A DNA stretch of 10,260 nucleotides from Bacteroidota bacterium (GTDB lineage: Bacteria > Bacteroidota > Ignavibacteria > Tepidaquicellales > Tepidaquicellaceae). Below, piece by piece: positions 1 to 7,391 of this stretch (the first letter of the stretch is position 1; every line of letters starts with the position of its first letter). The notes below the pieces were generated by a model. That model was not told the origin of the DNA and made no database searches. It saw nothing but the letters and a program-made list of their open reading frames with translations. The stretch covers positions 1 to 10,260 of the forward strand of contig DOWN01000364.1 of the NCBI GenBank assembly GCA_003519545.1, given 5' to 3'. Both the position numbers and the translations under genes were made by a program.

Positions 1-182
1 TGCTTGAAGCATTAGAGAATGAAAATGCGTATAAGTTTATTGAATATATGTTAGTTAAGTATTACGATGTAAGATATAAAGATAAGGGTAAAAAACCTTT
101 ATTGGTAATCAATAGAGGGGATCTAAAACATAGGGCAAATGAATTGATTCATTTTTTTAATGAATACAAATATGCAGATTAA
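1..182 (+). CDS. C-terminal fragment of an unidentified protein (possibly MnmH-like)
   Basis: An open frame runs from position 3 to a TAA at 180-182, giving the last 59 residues of a gene that begins outside the window. The fragment is charged and helical in character, with a 'LVKYYDVRYKDKGKKPLLVI' stretch followed by 'NRGDL'. The pattern of an aliphatic helix, then YYDxxY, a short lysine-rich turn, a beta strand and a final helix resembles from memory the C-terminal tail of tRNA 2-selenouridine synthase (MnmH/SelU). The fragment is too short to assign on that basis, and a kinase-like tail is another possibility. The final codons lie in the left arm of a perfect palindrome, with the stop codon at its centre. 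The gene converges on the dehydrogenase gene, whose stop lies 22 nt further on. Confidence 0.6.
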   Translation, partial: LEALENENAYKFIEYMLVKYYDVRYKDKGKKPLLVINRGDLKHRANELIHFFNEYKYAD

Positions 183-197
183 AATCTGCATATTTGT
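166..197. terminator. 15-bp perfect palindrome between convergent genes, candidate bidirectional terminator
   Basis: The left arm 166-180 (ACAAATATGCAGATT) is the exact reverse complement of 183-197, separated only by AA. In RNA the innermost pairs would open to form a loop. It sits between the ends of two convergent genes, where a shared terminator is expected. The stem is A/T-rich, and neither side has a clean T-tract (AAAATTGTT to the right, ATTCATTAAAAAAA on the minus strand), so termination strength is uncertain. It may act mainly as a 3'-end stabiliser. Confidence 0.55.
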
Positions 198-204
198 AAA
201 ATTG

Positions 205-3200
205 TTACGAAAACGCAGAAACGAGTATTTTCGTCTGTGTTTCATCGAAAAGTTTTTTAGACCCCGGTGCAGGAGAGGAACTTTCTTTTCTTGCAATAAA
301 CTCGATTTTCTGATGTGGTGCAATATCCTTCATTAATCTTAAAGCGAGAAATCTTAAAGCACCGAAATTTTCAGGTTCTTCCTGAACCCACGCGACAGTT
401 TTAGCATTTTTAAACTCAGCAAAATATTCAGTTAAAATATCCTGCGGATAAGGATAATATTGCTCAAGTCTTACAATTGCAACATCGTCAATTTTATTCT
501 GAGTTCTATACTTCAATAAATCATAATAAATTTTTCCGCTACATAATAATACTTTTCTTACTTTTGATTTATCAAGATTATCAAATAAAACTCTGTGGAA
601 TTTTTCATTAACAAAATCAAATTTAGGAGATGCGGCAAGTTTTTCCCTCAATAAACTTTTAGGAGTCATTATAATCAAAGGTTTCCTTACTTTATCTTTT
701 GCTTGTCTTCTTAATAAATGGAAATACTGAGCCGAAGTGGTAGGGTTACATACAAACATATTATCACCCGCACATAGTTCAAGAAATCTCTCAAGACGTG
801 CAGAAGAATGTTCAGGTCCCTGACCTTCCTGACCATGAGGTAAAAGCAAAACAATGTCACTTGGCAATCCCCATTTAGTATAAGAACTTGCGATAAAATT
901 ATCAATAATAACCTGTGCACCATTTGCAAAATCTCCGAATTGTGCTTCCCACATTACAAGAGTTGTCGGATCAGCAGTGCTAAATCCAAATTCAAAACCA
1001 AGCACAGCATTTTCAGAGAGCGAACTGTCCAGTGCTTCAATTTTTGCATCAGACTTAATATTTGTATGCAAATTTATTTCTGATCCTGAATTCACATCCG
1101 TCAAAACAATATGCCTCTGAGAGAAAGTACCTCTTGCACTATCCTGTCCGCTTAGTCTAATAGAGACACCTTCATTCAATAGCGTACCAAATGCAAGTGC
1201 TTCTGCAAATGCCCAGTCAATCTGAGGATTATCTGATTTAAAATAATCTTTTCTTGTATCAATAAATTTTTTAAGTTTCGGATGAATATTAAACCCTTCG
1301 GGAACAATTGTTAAATCATTTACAACTTTATTTAATTCATCTTCAGAAACTTTTGTAGAAATTTTATTTTTAATTGCACTTATCTCATCATCCGATAATA
1401 CGAGAGGTATGTCCGTTTTGAATTCATTATCCTTTTTCGCTTTTTCATAATTTACATCAAGATGCGAAAGAATATCCTTTTCCATTTCCTTATACTCATC
1501 TTCTGTTATAACTTTTTCATTGATCAATTTATTTCTGTAAATGTTCACAACAGTAGGTCTGTCTTTTATTGCTTTATACATAATCGGCTGAGTATATGCA
1601 GGTTCATCAGTTTCATTATGCCCTAATCTTCTGTAACCGTAAACATCTATCACAACATCTTTTTTAAATTTCTGTCTGTACTGATAGGCAATTTCAGTAA
1701 CCCAAAGAGTTGACTCAGGATCATCTCCATTCACGTGAAAAATTGGTGCTTGAACCATTTTAGCAACGTCAGTTGCATAAACAGTTGACCTGTAATCAAC
1801 AGGTGAAGTTGTAAATCCAATTTGATTATTAATAATGATATGAATCGTTCCGCCTGTGCTATAGCCATGTAATTGTGAAAGATTGAGAGTTTCAGCCACA
1901 ATTCCCTGCCCTGCGAAAGCTGAATCACCATGAAGCAATACCGGTATAACTTTTTGCTGAGAATTATCACCAAGTTTTGTTTGCTTTGCTCTGACAACTC
2001 CTTCAACTACGGGATTTACAAATTCAAGGTGACTTGGATTTGATGCAATACCTACTTTAATTGTTTTATTGTTCAGAGTTTTATAATCACCACTTGCTCC
2101 AAGATGATATTTCACATCACCGGAACCCTGTGGATTTCCTGTTTCAATATTACCTTCAAATTCCGAGAATATTGCTTGCATTGATTTCCCTATAATATTA
2201 GCAAGCACATTTAATCTTCCCCTGTGAGCCATGCCGAGCATTATTTCTATTGCGTTATCATCAGCGGCAAGATTTAATATATGATCTAAAACTGCAATAA
2301 CCGTTTCACTTCCTTCAAGAGAAAATCTTTTATGACCGAGATATTTTTTATCAATATATTTCTCAAAATATTCCGCTTGCATCAATTTATATAACAGTTG
2401 TTTCTTCTGCTCATTAACAAAGTTAGGAGTATTTTTTACGGACTCCATTTTTTCCTGAAGCCATAATTTTTCTTCAGGATCCTGAATGTGTCTGTATTCA
2501 ACTCCAATTTTATCACAGTAAGTTTTATATAAAATATCAAGAATATCTCTTAACTTAGCAGTTCTCAAACCGGCAAGACCGTCAGTGATAAATTCCCTAT
2601 CGTAATCCCAAATAGTAAATCCATAGTATGATGAATCAAGTTCAGGATGTGAATGAGCAACCTCAGAGAGCGGGTCAAGATGTGCAAGCAAGTGACCGCG
2701 AACTCTGAACATATTAATCATCTGAATAACTTTTGCCTGTTTTTCAACTTCACTGAGATTTTGAATCGCTCCGGATATATCTGTGTTATTATCTTTTTTC
2801 CAGTAAACAGGTAAAACGGCAATTCTTAAATCTCTGAAAATCTCATCATAAAAATTTTCTTTACCAACAAGTAAATCATTTATTTTTTTAAGAAACATAC
2901 CTGACTCAGCCCCTTGAATAATCCTATGGTCATAAGTCGAAGTGATGTTCATAACCTTTGAAATACCAAGATTATTAATAACATCAGAAGTTACCGCCTG
3001 ATACTCAGCAGGATAATCAATAGCACCGGTTGCAATGATTGCACCTTGACCAATCATTAGCCGTGGATTTGATGCATTAGTTCCTATAGTTCCGGGATTT
3101 GTTAAAGAAATAGATGTCCCCTGAAAATCCGATACTTCAATTTTATTCTGACGGGATCTGTTTATAATATCATTATATGCGTCAAAGTATTCAGAAAAAT

Positions 3201-3870
3201 TCATCAAGTCTGCTTTTTTTATGTTTGGAACTATTAAACTTCTCGTTCCGTCTTTTTTCTCAAGGTCAACAGCAAGACCTAAATTCACATTTTCTTTTTT
3301 AATTAAAACAGGTTCTCCGTTAATAATACTAAAAGCATTATTCATTACAGGAACAGATTTTATCGCTTTGATTATTGCCCAGCCGATTATATGAGTAAAA
3401 GAAATTTTTCCTCTACCTGAATTTTTTAAATGCTGATTAATTATAATTCTGTTTTCCTCAAGAAGTTTAACAGGTATTGCTCTGAATGTTGTAGCAGTCG
3501 GAATAGAAAGACTGTTATTCATATTTTCAATAATTCTTGCACCTGCTCCTCTAATTGCTACGGCTTCTTCCCCGTCCATTGGTTTTGGCATATTAACAGG
3601 TAATTGTTTAATACTGTCTTTACCTGTTGAACCTGATATTTCTGTTTTGCCTGTTACAGATGTATGTCCGTTAGTTGATTGCCCTGCGTTTACTTGCGGG
3701 ACAAAATTTAAATCAGTAACATCAAGTTCACTGAAAAACTTTTGCCATTTTTCATTTACTGACGTAGGATCTTTTTTATAATCTGAAAATAAATCCAATA
3801 CAAACCAGGTATTCACTCCGAATTCAGAAATTTTTTCTCTTTGTTGTTCCGTTAAATCTTCTAATCTCAT
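205..3870 (-). CDS. kgd: Fused E2-E1 2-oxoglutarate dehydrogenase/decarboxylase (Kgd/OdhA type)
   Basis: This 1221-residue enzyme carries out ThDP-dependent decarboxylation of 2-oxoglutarate, with an E2-type acyltransferase core fused in front of the E1 part. Residues 1-50 are the short E1o N-terminal helix region ('FGVNTWFVLDLF', then the DPTSV and KWQKFF elements). Residues 51-100 are a low-complexity Ser/Thr/Gly linker. Residues ~100-345 form the E2 catalytic core, ending in 'STYDHRIIQGAESG' with His315; Gln319 stands where stand-alone E2 proteins have Asp in HxxxDG. E1 spans ~370-1221, with AHRGRLNVL (548-556), a ThDP/Mg motif from GDS (648-650) to NN (681-682), and GQDSARGTFSQRH near 908-920. 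There is no lipoyl domain, so a separate lipoylated E2 and an E3 are needed for full dehydrogenase activity. This layout matches mycobacterial Kgd and corynebacterial OdhA. The gene starts 29 nt after paaD with no clear Shine-Dalgarno and is probably the last gene of the paa operon. Confidence 0.95.
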   Translation of the reverse strand: MRLEDLTEQQREKISEFGVNTWFVLDLFSDYKKDPTSVNEKWQKFFSELDVTDLNFVPQVNAGQSTNGHTSVTGKTEISGSTGKDSIKQLPVNMPKPMDGEEAVAIRGAGARIIENMNNSLSIPTATTFRAIPVKLLEENRIIINQHLKNSGRGKISFTHIIGWAIIKAIKSVPVMNNAFSIINGEPVLIKKENVNLGLAVDLEKKDGTRSLIVPNIKKADLMNFSEYFDAYNDIINRSRQNKIEVSDFQGTSISLTNPGTIGTNASNPRLMIGQGAIIATGAIDYPAEYQAVTSDVINNLGISKVMNITSTYDHRIIQGAESGMFLKKINDLLVGKENFYDEIFRDLRIAVLPVYWKKDNNTDISGAIQNLSEVEKQAKVIQMINMFRVRGHLLAHLDPLSEVAHSHPELDSSYYGFTIWDYDREFITDGLAGLRTAKLRDILDILYKTYCDKIGVEYRHIQDPEEKLWLQEKMESVKNTPNFVNEQKKQLLYKLMQAEYFEKYIDKKYLGHKRFSLEGSETVIAVLDHILNLAADDNAIEIMLGMAHRGRLNVLANIIGKSMQAIFSEFEGNIETGNPQGSGDVKYHLGASGDYKTLNNKTIKVGIASNPSHLEFVNPVVEGVVRAKQTKLGDNSQQKVIPVLLHGDSAFAGQGIVAETLNLSQLHGYSTGGTIHIIINNQIGFTTSPVDYRSTVYATDVAKMVQAPIFHVNGDDPESTLWVTEIAYQYRQKFKKDVVIDVYGYRRLGHNETDEPAYTQPIMYKAIKDRPTVVNIYRNKLINEKVITEDEYKEMEKDILSHLDVNYEKAKKDNEFKTDIPLVLSDDEISAIKNKISTKVSEDELNKVVNDLTIVPEGFNIHPKLKKFIDTRKDYFKSDNPQIDWAFAEALAFGTLLNEGVSIRLSGQDSARGTFSQRHIVLTDVNSGSEINLHTNIKSDAKIEALDSSLSENAVLGFEFGFSTADPTTLVMWEAQFGDFANGAQVIIDNFIASSYTKWGLPSDIVLLLPHGQEGQGPEHSSARLERFLELCAGDNMFVCNPTTSAQYFHLLRRQAKDKVRKPLIIMTPKSLLREKLAASPKFDFVNEKFHRVLFDNLDKSKVRKVLLCSGKIYYDLLKYRTQNKIDDVAIVRLEQYYPYPQDILTEYFAEFKNAKTVAWVQEEPENFGALRFLALRLMKDIAPHQKIEFIARKESSSPAPGSKKLFDETQTKILVSAFS

Positions 3871-3899
3871 ATTAATTTTAAAACTTTCATTTAATTTTT

Positions 3900-4376
3900 T
3901 CAGACAGGTTTGAATTGTTCAAATGCCTGTTTACAATTGTTGCAATAATGTATTGCCCTGCAAAGTGTAGGACCAAAAGGAGTTTGTAAATTTGTATTAT
4001 CAGATTCACAAAACGGGCATTTAACTTTTTTAAATGTATCTATTTGCACCAATCCATTAATTTTTGGAGGAGGTGCAAACCCTGATTCTTTTAAAATTTT
4101 TCTTCCGCGTTCTGATATTAAATTTGAACTCCATTGTTTTTCAAAACTAACTGTTACTTCTTTTTCATCAAAAGGTAATTCTTTAATTGCATTTTTTACA
4201 TCATCTTCCATAACTTTAAGTGCCGGACATCCCGAAAAAGTTGGTGTCAAGACAACTTTTAGTTTATCATTTGTTATTTCAACATCAGTAACAACACCGA
4301 GATCCACAATTGATAATTTAGGAATTTCCGGGTCTTTAACACTTTGCAATATTTCCAAAACTTCTTCTCTATTCAT
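3900..4376 (-). CDS. paaD: PaaD, Fe-S/metal maturation factor for the phenylacetyl-CoA epoxidase system
   Basis: This 158-residue protein has the two-part PaaD layout. Residues 1-90 are a MIP18/DUF59 domain, with DPEIP at 15-19, IVDLGVV just after it, and the conserved 'FSGCPA' loop carrying Cys50. Residues ~118-150 are a zinc-ribbon-like tail with CxxC (120, 123), Cys139 and CxxC (145, 148), plus the PFGPTLC segment typical of PaaD. PaaD is required for an active multicomponent phenylacetyl-CoA oxygenase in studied bacteria and is thought to help insert the metal or Fe-S centres. The start lies 4 nt after the paaC stop, which fits operon transcription and coupled translation. The length is close to the usual ~165 residues, and the domain order and context make the assignment firm. 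Confidence 0.93.
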   Translation of the reverse strand: MNREEVLEILQSVKDPEIPKLSIVDLGVVTDVEITNDKLKVVLTPTFSGCPALKVMEDDVKNAIKELPFDEKEVTVSFEKQWSSNLISERGRKILKESGFAPPPKINGLVQIDTFKKVKCPFCESDNTNLQTPFGPTLCRAIHYCNNCKQAFEQFKPV

Positions 4377-4380
4377 CAGT

Positions 4381-5184
4381 TTACCACTCTGCTTCAGGAT
4401 CTATTTTATAAACTTCGCACATCTCATCAAGTAAAGGTTTTAAGTATTCTGTATGATATCCGTTTCTTCCACCGAATGAAGGAGTAATTGAAGATAAATC
4501 AGGTACTTTTAATCCTGAATTTGTTAATATATTCTGAATATGTTCATACCAGCCGGACTTTAAATTTTCTTCACCCGTAAATACACCTTCCTGTAAAAGT
4601 AGATCATCATATTTAGAAGGTTCAAAAATTCCTAATGCAAGCGGCATACATTCATTCAGTGCAGATTGCATTCTTGCTTTGCTTTCTTCTGTTGCACGGC
4701 TGAGCTGTTCAATCCAAACTTCAGAATGTAAAGTGTGATATCTTAATTCACCTCTGAATTTTTTTGCTAAATCAGACAAAGGTTTATAAGAAGAATTTAA
4801 AAGTGAATTATATCTTAATGCTTCAGCGGCATCAAAAAGAAAATGCCTCATTAAACTGAAATCGTATTCGCCAATCGGATATTCTACAAAATGACAACAT
4901 TTATATTCATTTTCATTTCTTGTAAATGCAAGAGTGTCCGCATCTTGTTCACCCATCTGATTAAGTAAATTATATATTGCCTGTGCCTGACCTAACTTAT
5001 CCTGAGCCATAGAAGAAAAAGCAATATCTTCTTCAAGTATCGGTCCGAGACCTGTCCACTCTGAATTTCTATGCCCTAAAATTAATTCATCATCAGCCAT
5101 TTTAAAAAGCAAATCTTTTACGCCTGAAGTCAGTTCATCACTCATTTCAGTATGACTGTTATATTTGTATTCATTCACATTCAT
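4381..5184 (-). CDS. paaC: PaaC, structural subunit of ring-1,2-phenylacetyl-CoA epoxidase
   Basis: This 267-residue protein is a ferritin-like four-helix-bundle subunit, slightly longer than the usual ~250. The diagnostic stretch is 'ELILGHRNSEWTGLGPILEE' (33-52), followed by IAFSSMAQDKLGQA. Later come EYDFSLMRHFLFDAAEALRY (~106-125) and the helix around LRYHTLHSEVWIEQL (~147-161). In the family, PaaC pairs with PaaA to form the core heterodimer and supports it structurally; it is not the catalytic di-iron subunit. The ATG overlaps the paaB stop by 4 nt (ATGA), indicating translational coupling, and paaD starts 4 nt after its stop. No Shine-Dalgarno is visible. Confidence 0.95.
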   Translation of the reverse strand: MNVNEYKYNSHTEMSDELTSGVKDLLFKMADDELILGHRNSEWTGLGPILEEDIAFSSMAQDKLGQAQAIYNLLNQMGEQDADTLAFTRNENEYKCCHFVEYPIGEYDFSLMRHFLFDAAEALRYNSLLNSSYKPLSDLAKKFRGELRYHTLHSEVWIEQLSRATEESKARMQSALNECMPLALGIFEPSKYDDLLLQEGVFTGEENLKSGWYEHIQNILTNSGLKVPDLSSITPSFGGRNGYHTEYLKPLLDEMCEVYKIDPEAEW

Positions 5185-5582
5185 TTTTCAGAAATCTTTT
5201 TATTTTCTTTTTTAAATTTATTTATCCTGTCCATCACTTTATAACCGCCTGCTTCTCTGTAAATTTTTTCACTGTTGAGTTCAAACATTTCTTCTTCATT
5301 TTCGGTAACGCTGAAAATATCTGAAGTTTTTGTAATCCAAATTCCGGTAATTTTATTACGTCTTCCGAATTGTTCTTTAGCAAGTATCCAAGCCATTTCA
5401 GGATTTGGAGCGTGCAATGAGCCAACATGAGAATAATGTTCTCCTCTTTTATTCTGAGCGAAGACTTCGTAAGTTTGCCAGTGATCAAGTTTTTCTAAAA
5501 CTTTATTTTCTTTTGAAGTTTCTTTATTCTGAATTTCAATATTCGCTCTTGTAATCCTTGGATCAATAGATTTAATCGGCAT
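5181..5582 (-). CDS. paaB: PaaB, small subunit of ring-1,2-phenylacetyl-CoA epoxidase, with extended termini
   Basis: This 133-residue protein contains the complete PaaB core at about 34-95: 'WQTYEVFAQNKRGEHYSHVG' followed by SLHAPNPEMAWILAKEQFGRR and a GIWIT strand. PaaB is a non-catalytic bridging subunit needed for assembly of the oxygenase. Typical PaaB proteins have roughly 95 residues. Here about 33 polar residues precede the core and about 35 charged, lysine-rich residues follow it. The ATG at 5582 is the start chosen; no internal ATG is positioned so as to remove the extension cleanly. The start codon lies just after an intrinsic-terminator-like hairpin and lacks a Shine-Dalgarno. The stop overlaps the paaC start by 4 nt. 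Confidence 0.92.
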   Translation of the reverse strand: MPIKSIDPRITRANIEIQNKETSKENKVLEKLDHWQTYEVFAQNKRGEHYSHVGSLHAPNPEMAWILAKEQFGRRNKITGIWITKTSDIFSVTENEEEMFELNSEKIYREAGGYKVMDRINKFKKENKKISEK

Positions 5583-5585
5583 AGT

Positions 5586-5618
5586 ATAAAAACAAAATGC
5601 CCGCTGTAGCGGGCATTT
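5586..5618 (-). terminator. Intrinsic-terminator-like hairpin between paaA and paaB
   Basis: A perfect 10-bp stem (5595-5604 with 5609-5618, AAATGCCCGC paired to GCGGGCATTT) encloses a 4-nt loop. Read on the minus strand it is followed by a T-rich tract (ATTTTGTTTTTAT, to about 5586). It begins 19 nt after the paaA stop, and the T-tract ends a few bases before the paaB ATG. The structure is a good Rho-independent terminator by form, yet lies within an otherwise tight paa operon. It may give partial termination, protect the paaA mRNA 3' end, or affect paaB translation. Confidence 0.8.
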
Positions 5619-5637
5619 ATCAATTTAGTTTATTTTA

Positions 5638-6618
5638 TTAACTTAAAGGTACAGAATACATTTCATTTCTGTTTAACAACGCTTCCCTTACCCACTTTCC
5701 TTTTTCTTCAGCCATTTTTCTAACAGCAAGTCGCTCAGCGTTACAAGGTCCATCACCATTTATAACACGTTTGAATTCATTCCAATCAGGTTCAGTATAT
5801 TCCCAAACTCCCGTTTCTTCATTTTTTCTTAATTTTGGATCAGGAATTGTCAAACCTAAATCCCAAATTTTCGGGACATACATATCAAGAAATTTTTGTC
5901 TCATATCATCATTACTTGCCATTTTAACTTTCCATCTCATAAGAGTTTCAGTATGAACAGAAATTTTATCTGATGGTCCGAAGAAATGCATTATCGGTGG
6001 CCACCATCTGTTCAATGCTTCCTGAACCATTTGCCTTTGTTTCGGAGTTCCTGTAGCAAGGAAAACAACATTATCATGACCGTATTTAAGATGGAAAGAT
6101 TCTTCCTGACAAATTCTTTCCAATGCTCTGCAATAAGGTCCGTATGAACCTTTTGAATTTGCAACCTGATTTATAATCGCTCCTGCATCTATAAGCCATG
6201 CAATGACCGCAGTATCAGCCCAAGTTACAGCCGGATAATTAAAAACATTTGAATATTTTGATTTACCTGATATTAAATCATTAATCATTTCTTCACGTGG
6301 TTTTCCTAAAGTCTCAGCGGCACTGTAGAGCAATTGTGCATGACCTACTTCATCCTGAACCTTAGCCATCAAAGCAAGTTTTCTTCTGAAACCCGGTGCA
6401 CGTGTTATCCAAGTACCTTCAGGTAATGCTCCAATAATTTCAGAATGAGCATGTTGCTCAATCATTCTGATAAGTTGTTTTCTGTATTCTTTAGGCATCC
6501 AGTCTGTTGGTTCAATTTTTTCACCTGCCAAAATTCTTGCTTCAAACTCTGCAAGTTTTACCGGATCTTCCTGAATTTCATTTTCAGGTTTTTCAAATAT
6601 ATTTCCGCCACCGTACAT
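5638..6618 (-). CDS. paaA: PaaA, catalytic di-iron subunit of ring-1,2-phenylacetyl-CoA epoxidase
   Basis: This 326-residue protein is the oxygenase subunit that converts phenylacetyl-CoA to the ring-1,2-epoxide, the committing step of aerobic phenylacetate breakdown. The ferritin-like fold carries the expected carboxylate-bridged iron ligands: Glu60 in the AHSEIIGALPEG helix, the ExxH pair Glu90/His93 in 'VQDEVGHAQLLY', and Glu173/His176 in QEESFHLKYGHD. The 30-residue spacing between the first and second Glu matches E. coli PaaA as I recall it. The rest of the family pattern (TWITRAPGFRRKLALMAKVQDE, ALNRWWPPIMHFFGPSD, WDLGLTIPDP) is intact. Length is slightly above the usual ~310 because of a longer N-terminus. 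It is the first paa gene; the 89-nt AT-rich gap upstream is the natural place for a promoter, though I cannot point to one with confidence. Confidence 0.96.
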   Translation of the reverse strand: MYGGGNIFEKPENEIQEDPVKLAEFEARILAGEKIEPTDWMPKEYRKQLIRMIEQHAHSEIIGALPEGTWITRAPGFRRKLALMAKVQDEVGHAQLLYSAAETLGKPREEMINDLISGKSKYSNVFNYPAVTWADTAVIAWLIDAGAIINQVANSKGSYGPYCRALERICQEESFHLKYGHDNVVFLATGTPKQRQMVQEALNRWWPPIMHFFGPSDKISVHTETLMRWKVKMASNDDMRQKFLDMYVPKIWDLGLTIPDPKLRKNEETGVWEYTEPDWNEFKRVINGDGPCNAERLAVRKMAEEKGKWVREALLNRNEMYSVPLS

Positions 6619-6707
6619 ATTATTAAATTAAAGTTTTAAAATTTAATATCTAAAACATTAATTTAATTAATAAAGTTTTGATTTAAAATGAAGAAAGTTT
6701 TCTGTTT
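6619..6707. other. AT-rich intergenic gap upstream of paaA
   Basis: This 89-nt spacer separates the dioxygenase-like gene from paaA. It is almost entirely A/T with several short inverted repeats (for example GAAAACTTTC near 6690-6700 and TTAATTTAATTAA near 6660). I see no convincing terminator stem for the upstream gene and no clear -33/-7 Bacteroidota promoter. Whether paaA has its own promoter or is read through from the envelope cluster cannot be decided from sequence alone. Confidence 0.5.
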
Positions 6708-7373
6708 TTAATTGATTTTATTGAGAATTATATCTCTTTTTCCAATTAAAACACCCGATGAATCAGAGTCAAATTCGACAATTCCGTTGCCTCCCTGAAA
6801 GTTTAAATTTCCTGTATATTTTTCTGATACGAGCGGATCATCTTTAAACACATAATCATTTATATAAAATGCTTTTGTGTCTGAATTAATTTTTACAACA
6901 GAATGAATATGTGCGGGAAAATCATTCGAAGGATATTGTGCAGGTCTTATTGTATGAATTTCAAAATATCCGTTTTCATCAGTTTTGTTCCATCCGTGTA
7001 AGTATCCTGTCCATTTATGAATTCCTTTTTCCTTACCGTTTTTAGGATAATAACCATTCTTATCAGTATGATAATGAAATACATATGCATTTGGTATTGG
7101 AGTTTTTCCGTCTGATTTTAGCAACCTGCTTTTTATAATTATTCTATAACCGGAAACGGTATCGTCAGCAATCTTCAAATATGCTGAAACATTTTCAGGC
7201 ATATATTCGAAATGACAGTTTATATCATCTCTATCAGGGTCGTTGCATGTATCCGAAATCTGATTTTTTTGATTTACTGAATAAATATTTTCCGCATTTT
7301 CTGTTTTGACGCATGCGAATGCAAAACCAATAATAATACAAGGGGAAATTATAAGATAAAATAATTTTATCAT
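6708..7373 (-). CDS. Exported, lipoprotein-like intradiol ring-cleavage dioxygenase homologue
   Basis: This 221-residue protein begins with a hydrophobic signal (residues 3-20) followed by Cys21, an imperfect lipobox (AFA-C), so it is probably a lipoprotein. Residues ~75-180 match the beta-sandwich core of the intradiol dioxygenases (protocatechuate 3,4- and catechol 1,2-dioxygenases): 'GKTPIPNAYVFHYHTDKNGY', then HGWNKTDENGYFEIHTIRP, then PAHIH. The four non-haem Fe(III) ligands appear present: a Tyr at 108/109, Tyr147, His155 and His157. Cytoplasmic family members open catechol rings between the hydroxyls; the substrate of exported ones is generally unknown, so the reaction here is not assigned. 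An acidic, Cys-containing segment (42-53, DTCNDPDRDDIN) precedes the domain. It starts 18 nt after the barrel gene, suggesting one transcript, with paaA 89 nt downstream. Confidence 0.82.
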   Translation of the reverse strand: MIKLFYLIISPCIIIGFAFACVKTENAENIYSVNQKNQISDTCNDPDRDDINCHFEYMPENVSAYLKIADDTVSGYRIIIKSRLLKSDGKTPIPNAYVFHYHTDKNGYYPKNGKEKGIHKWTGYLHGWNKTDENGYFEIHTIRPAQYPSNDFPAHIHSVVKINSDTKAFYINDYVFKDDPLVSEKYTGNLNFQGGNGIVEFDSDSSGVLIGKRDIILNKIN

Positions 7374-7391
7374 TATAATTTTATTTAAATT

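Noticed and set aside
205..2006. Short minus-strand frames at 123-323, 711-929 and 1731-2006
   Set aside because: The latter two lie wholly, and the first mostly, within the dehydrogenase gene in other frames, with no plausible protein features.
5771..6639. Two short plus-strand open frames (5771-5956 and 6445-6639) opposite paaA
   Set aside because: They lie antisense to the well-supported paaA gene, their products have no recognisable domain, and they are explained as antisense shadows of AT-rich coding DNA.
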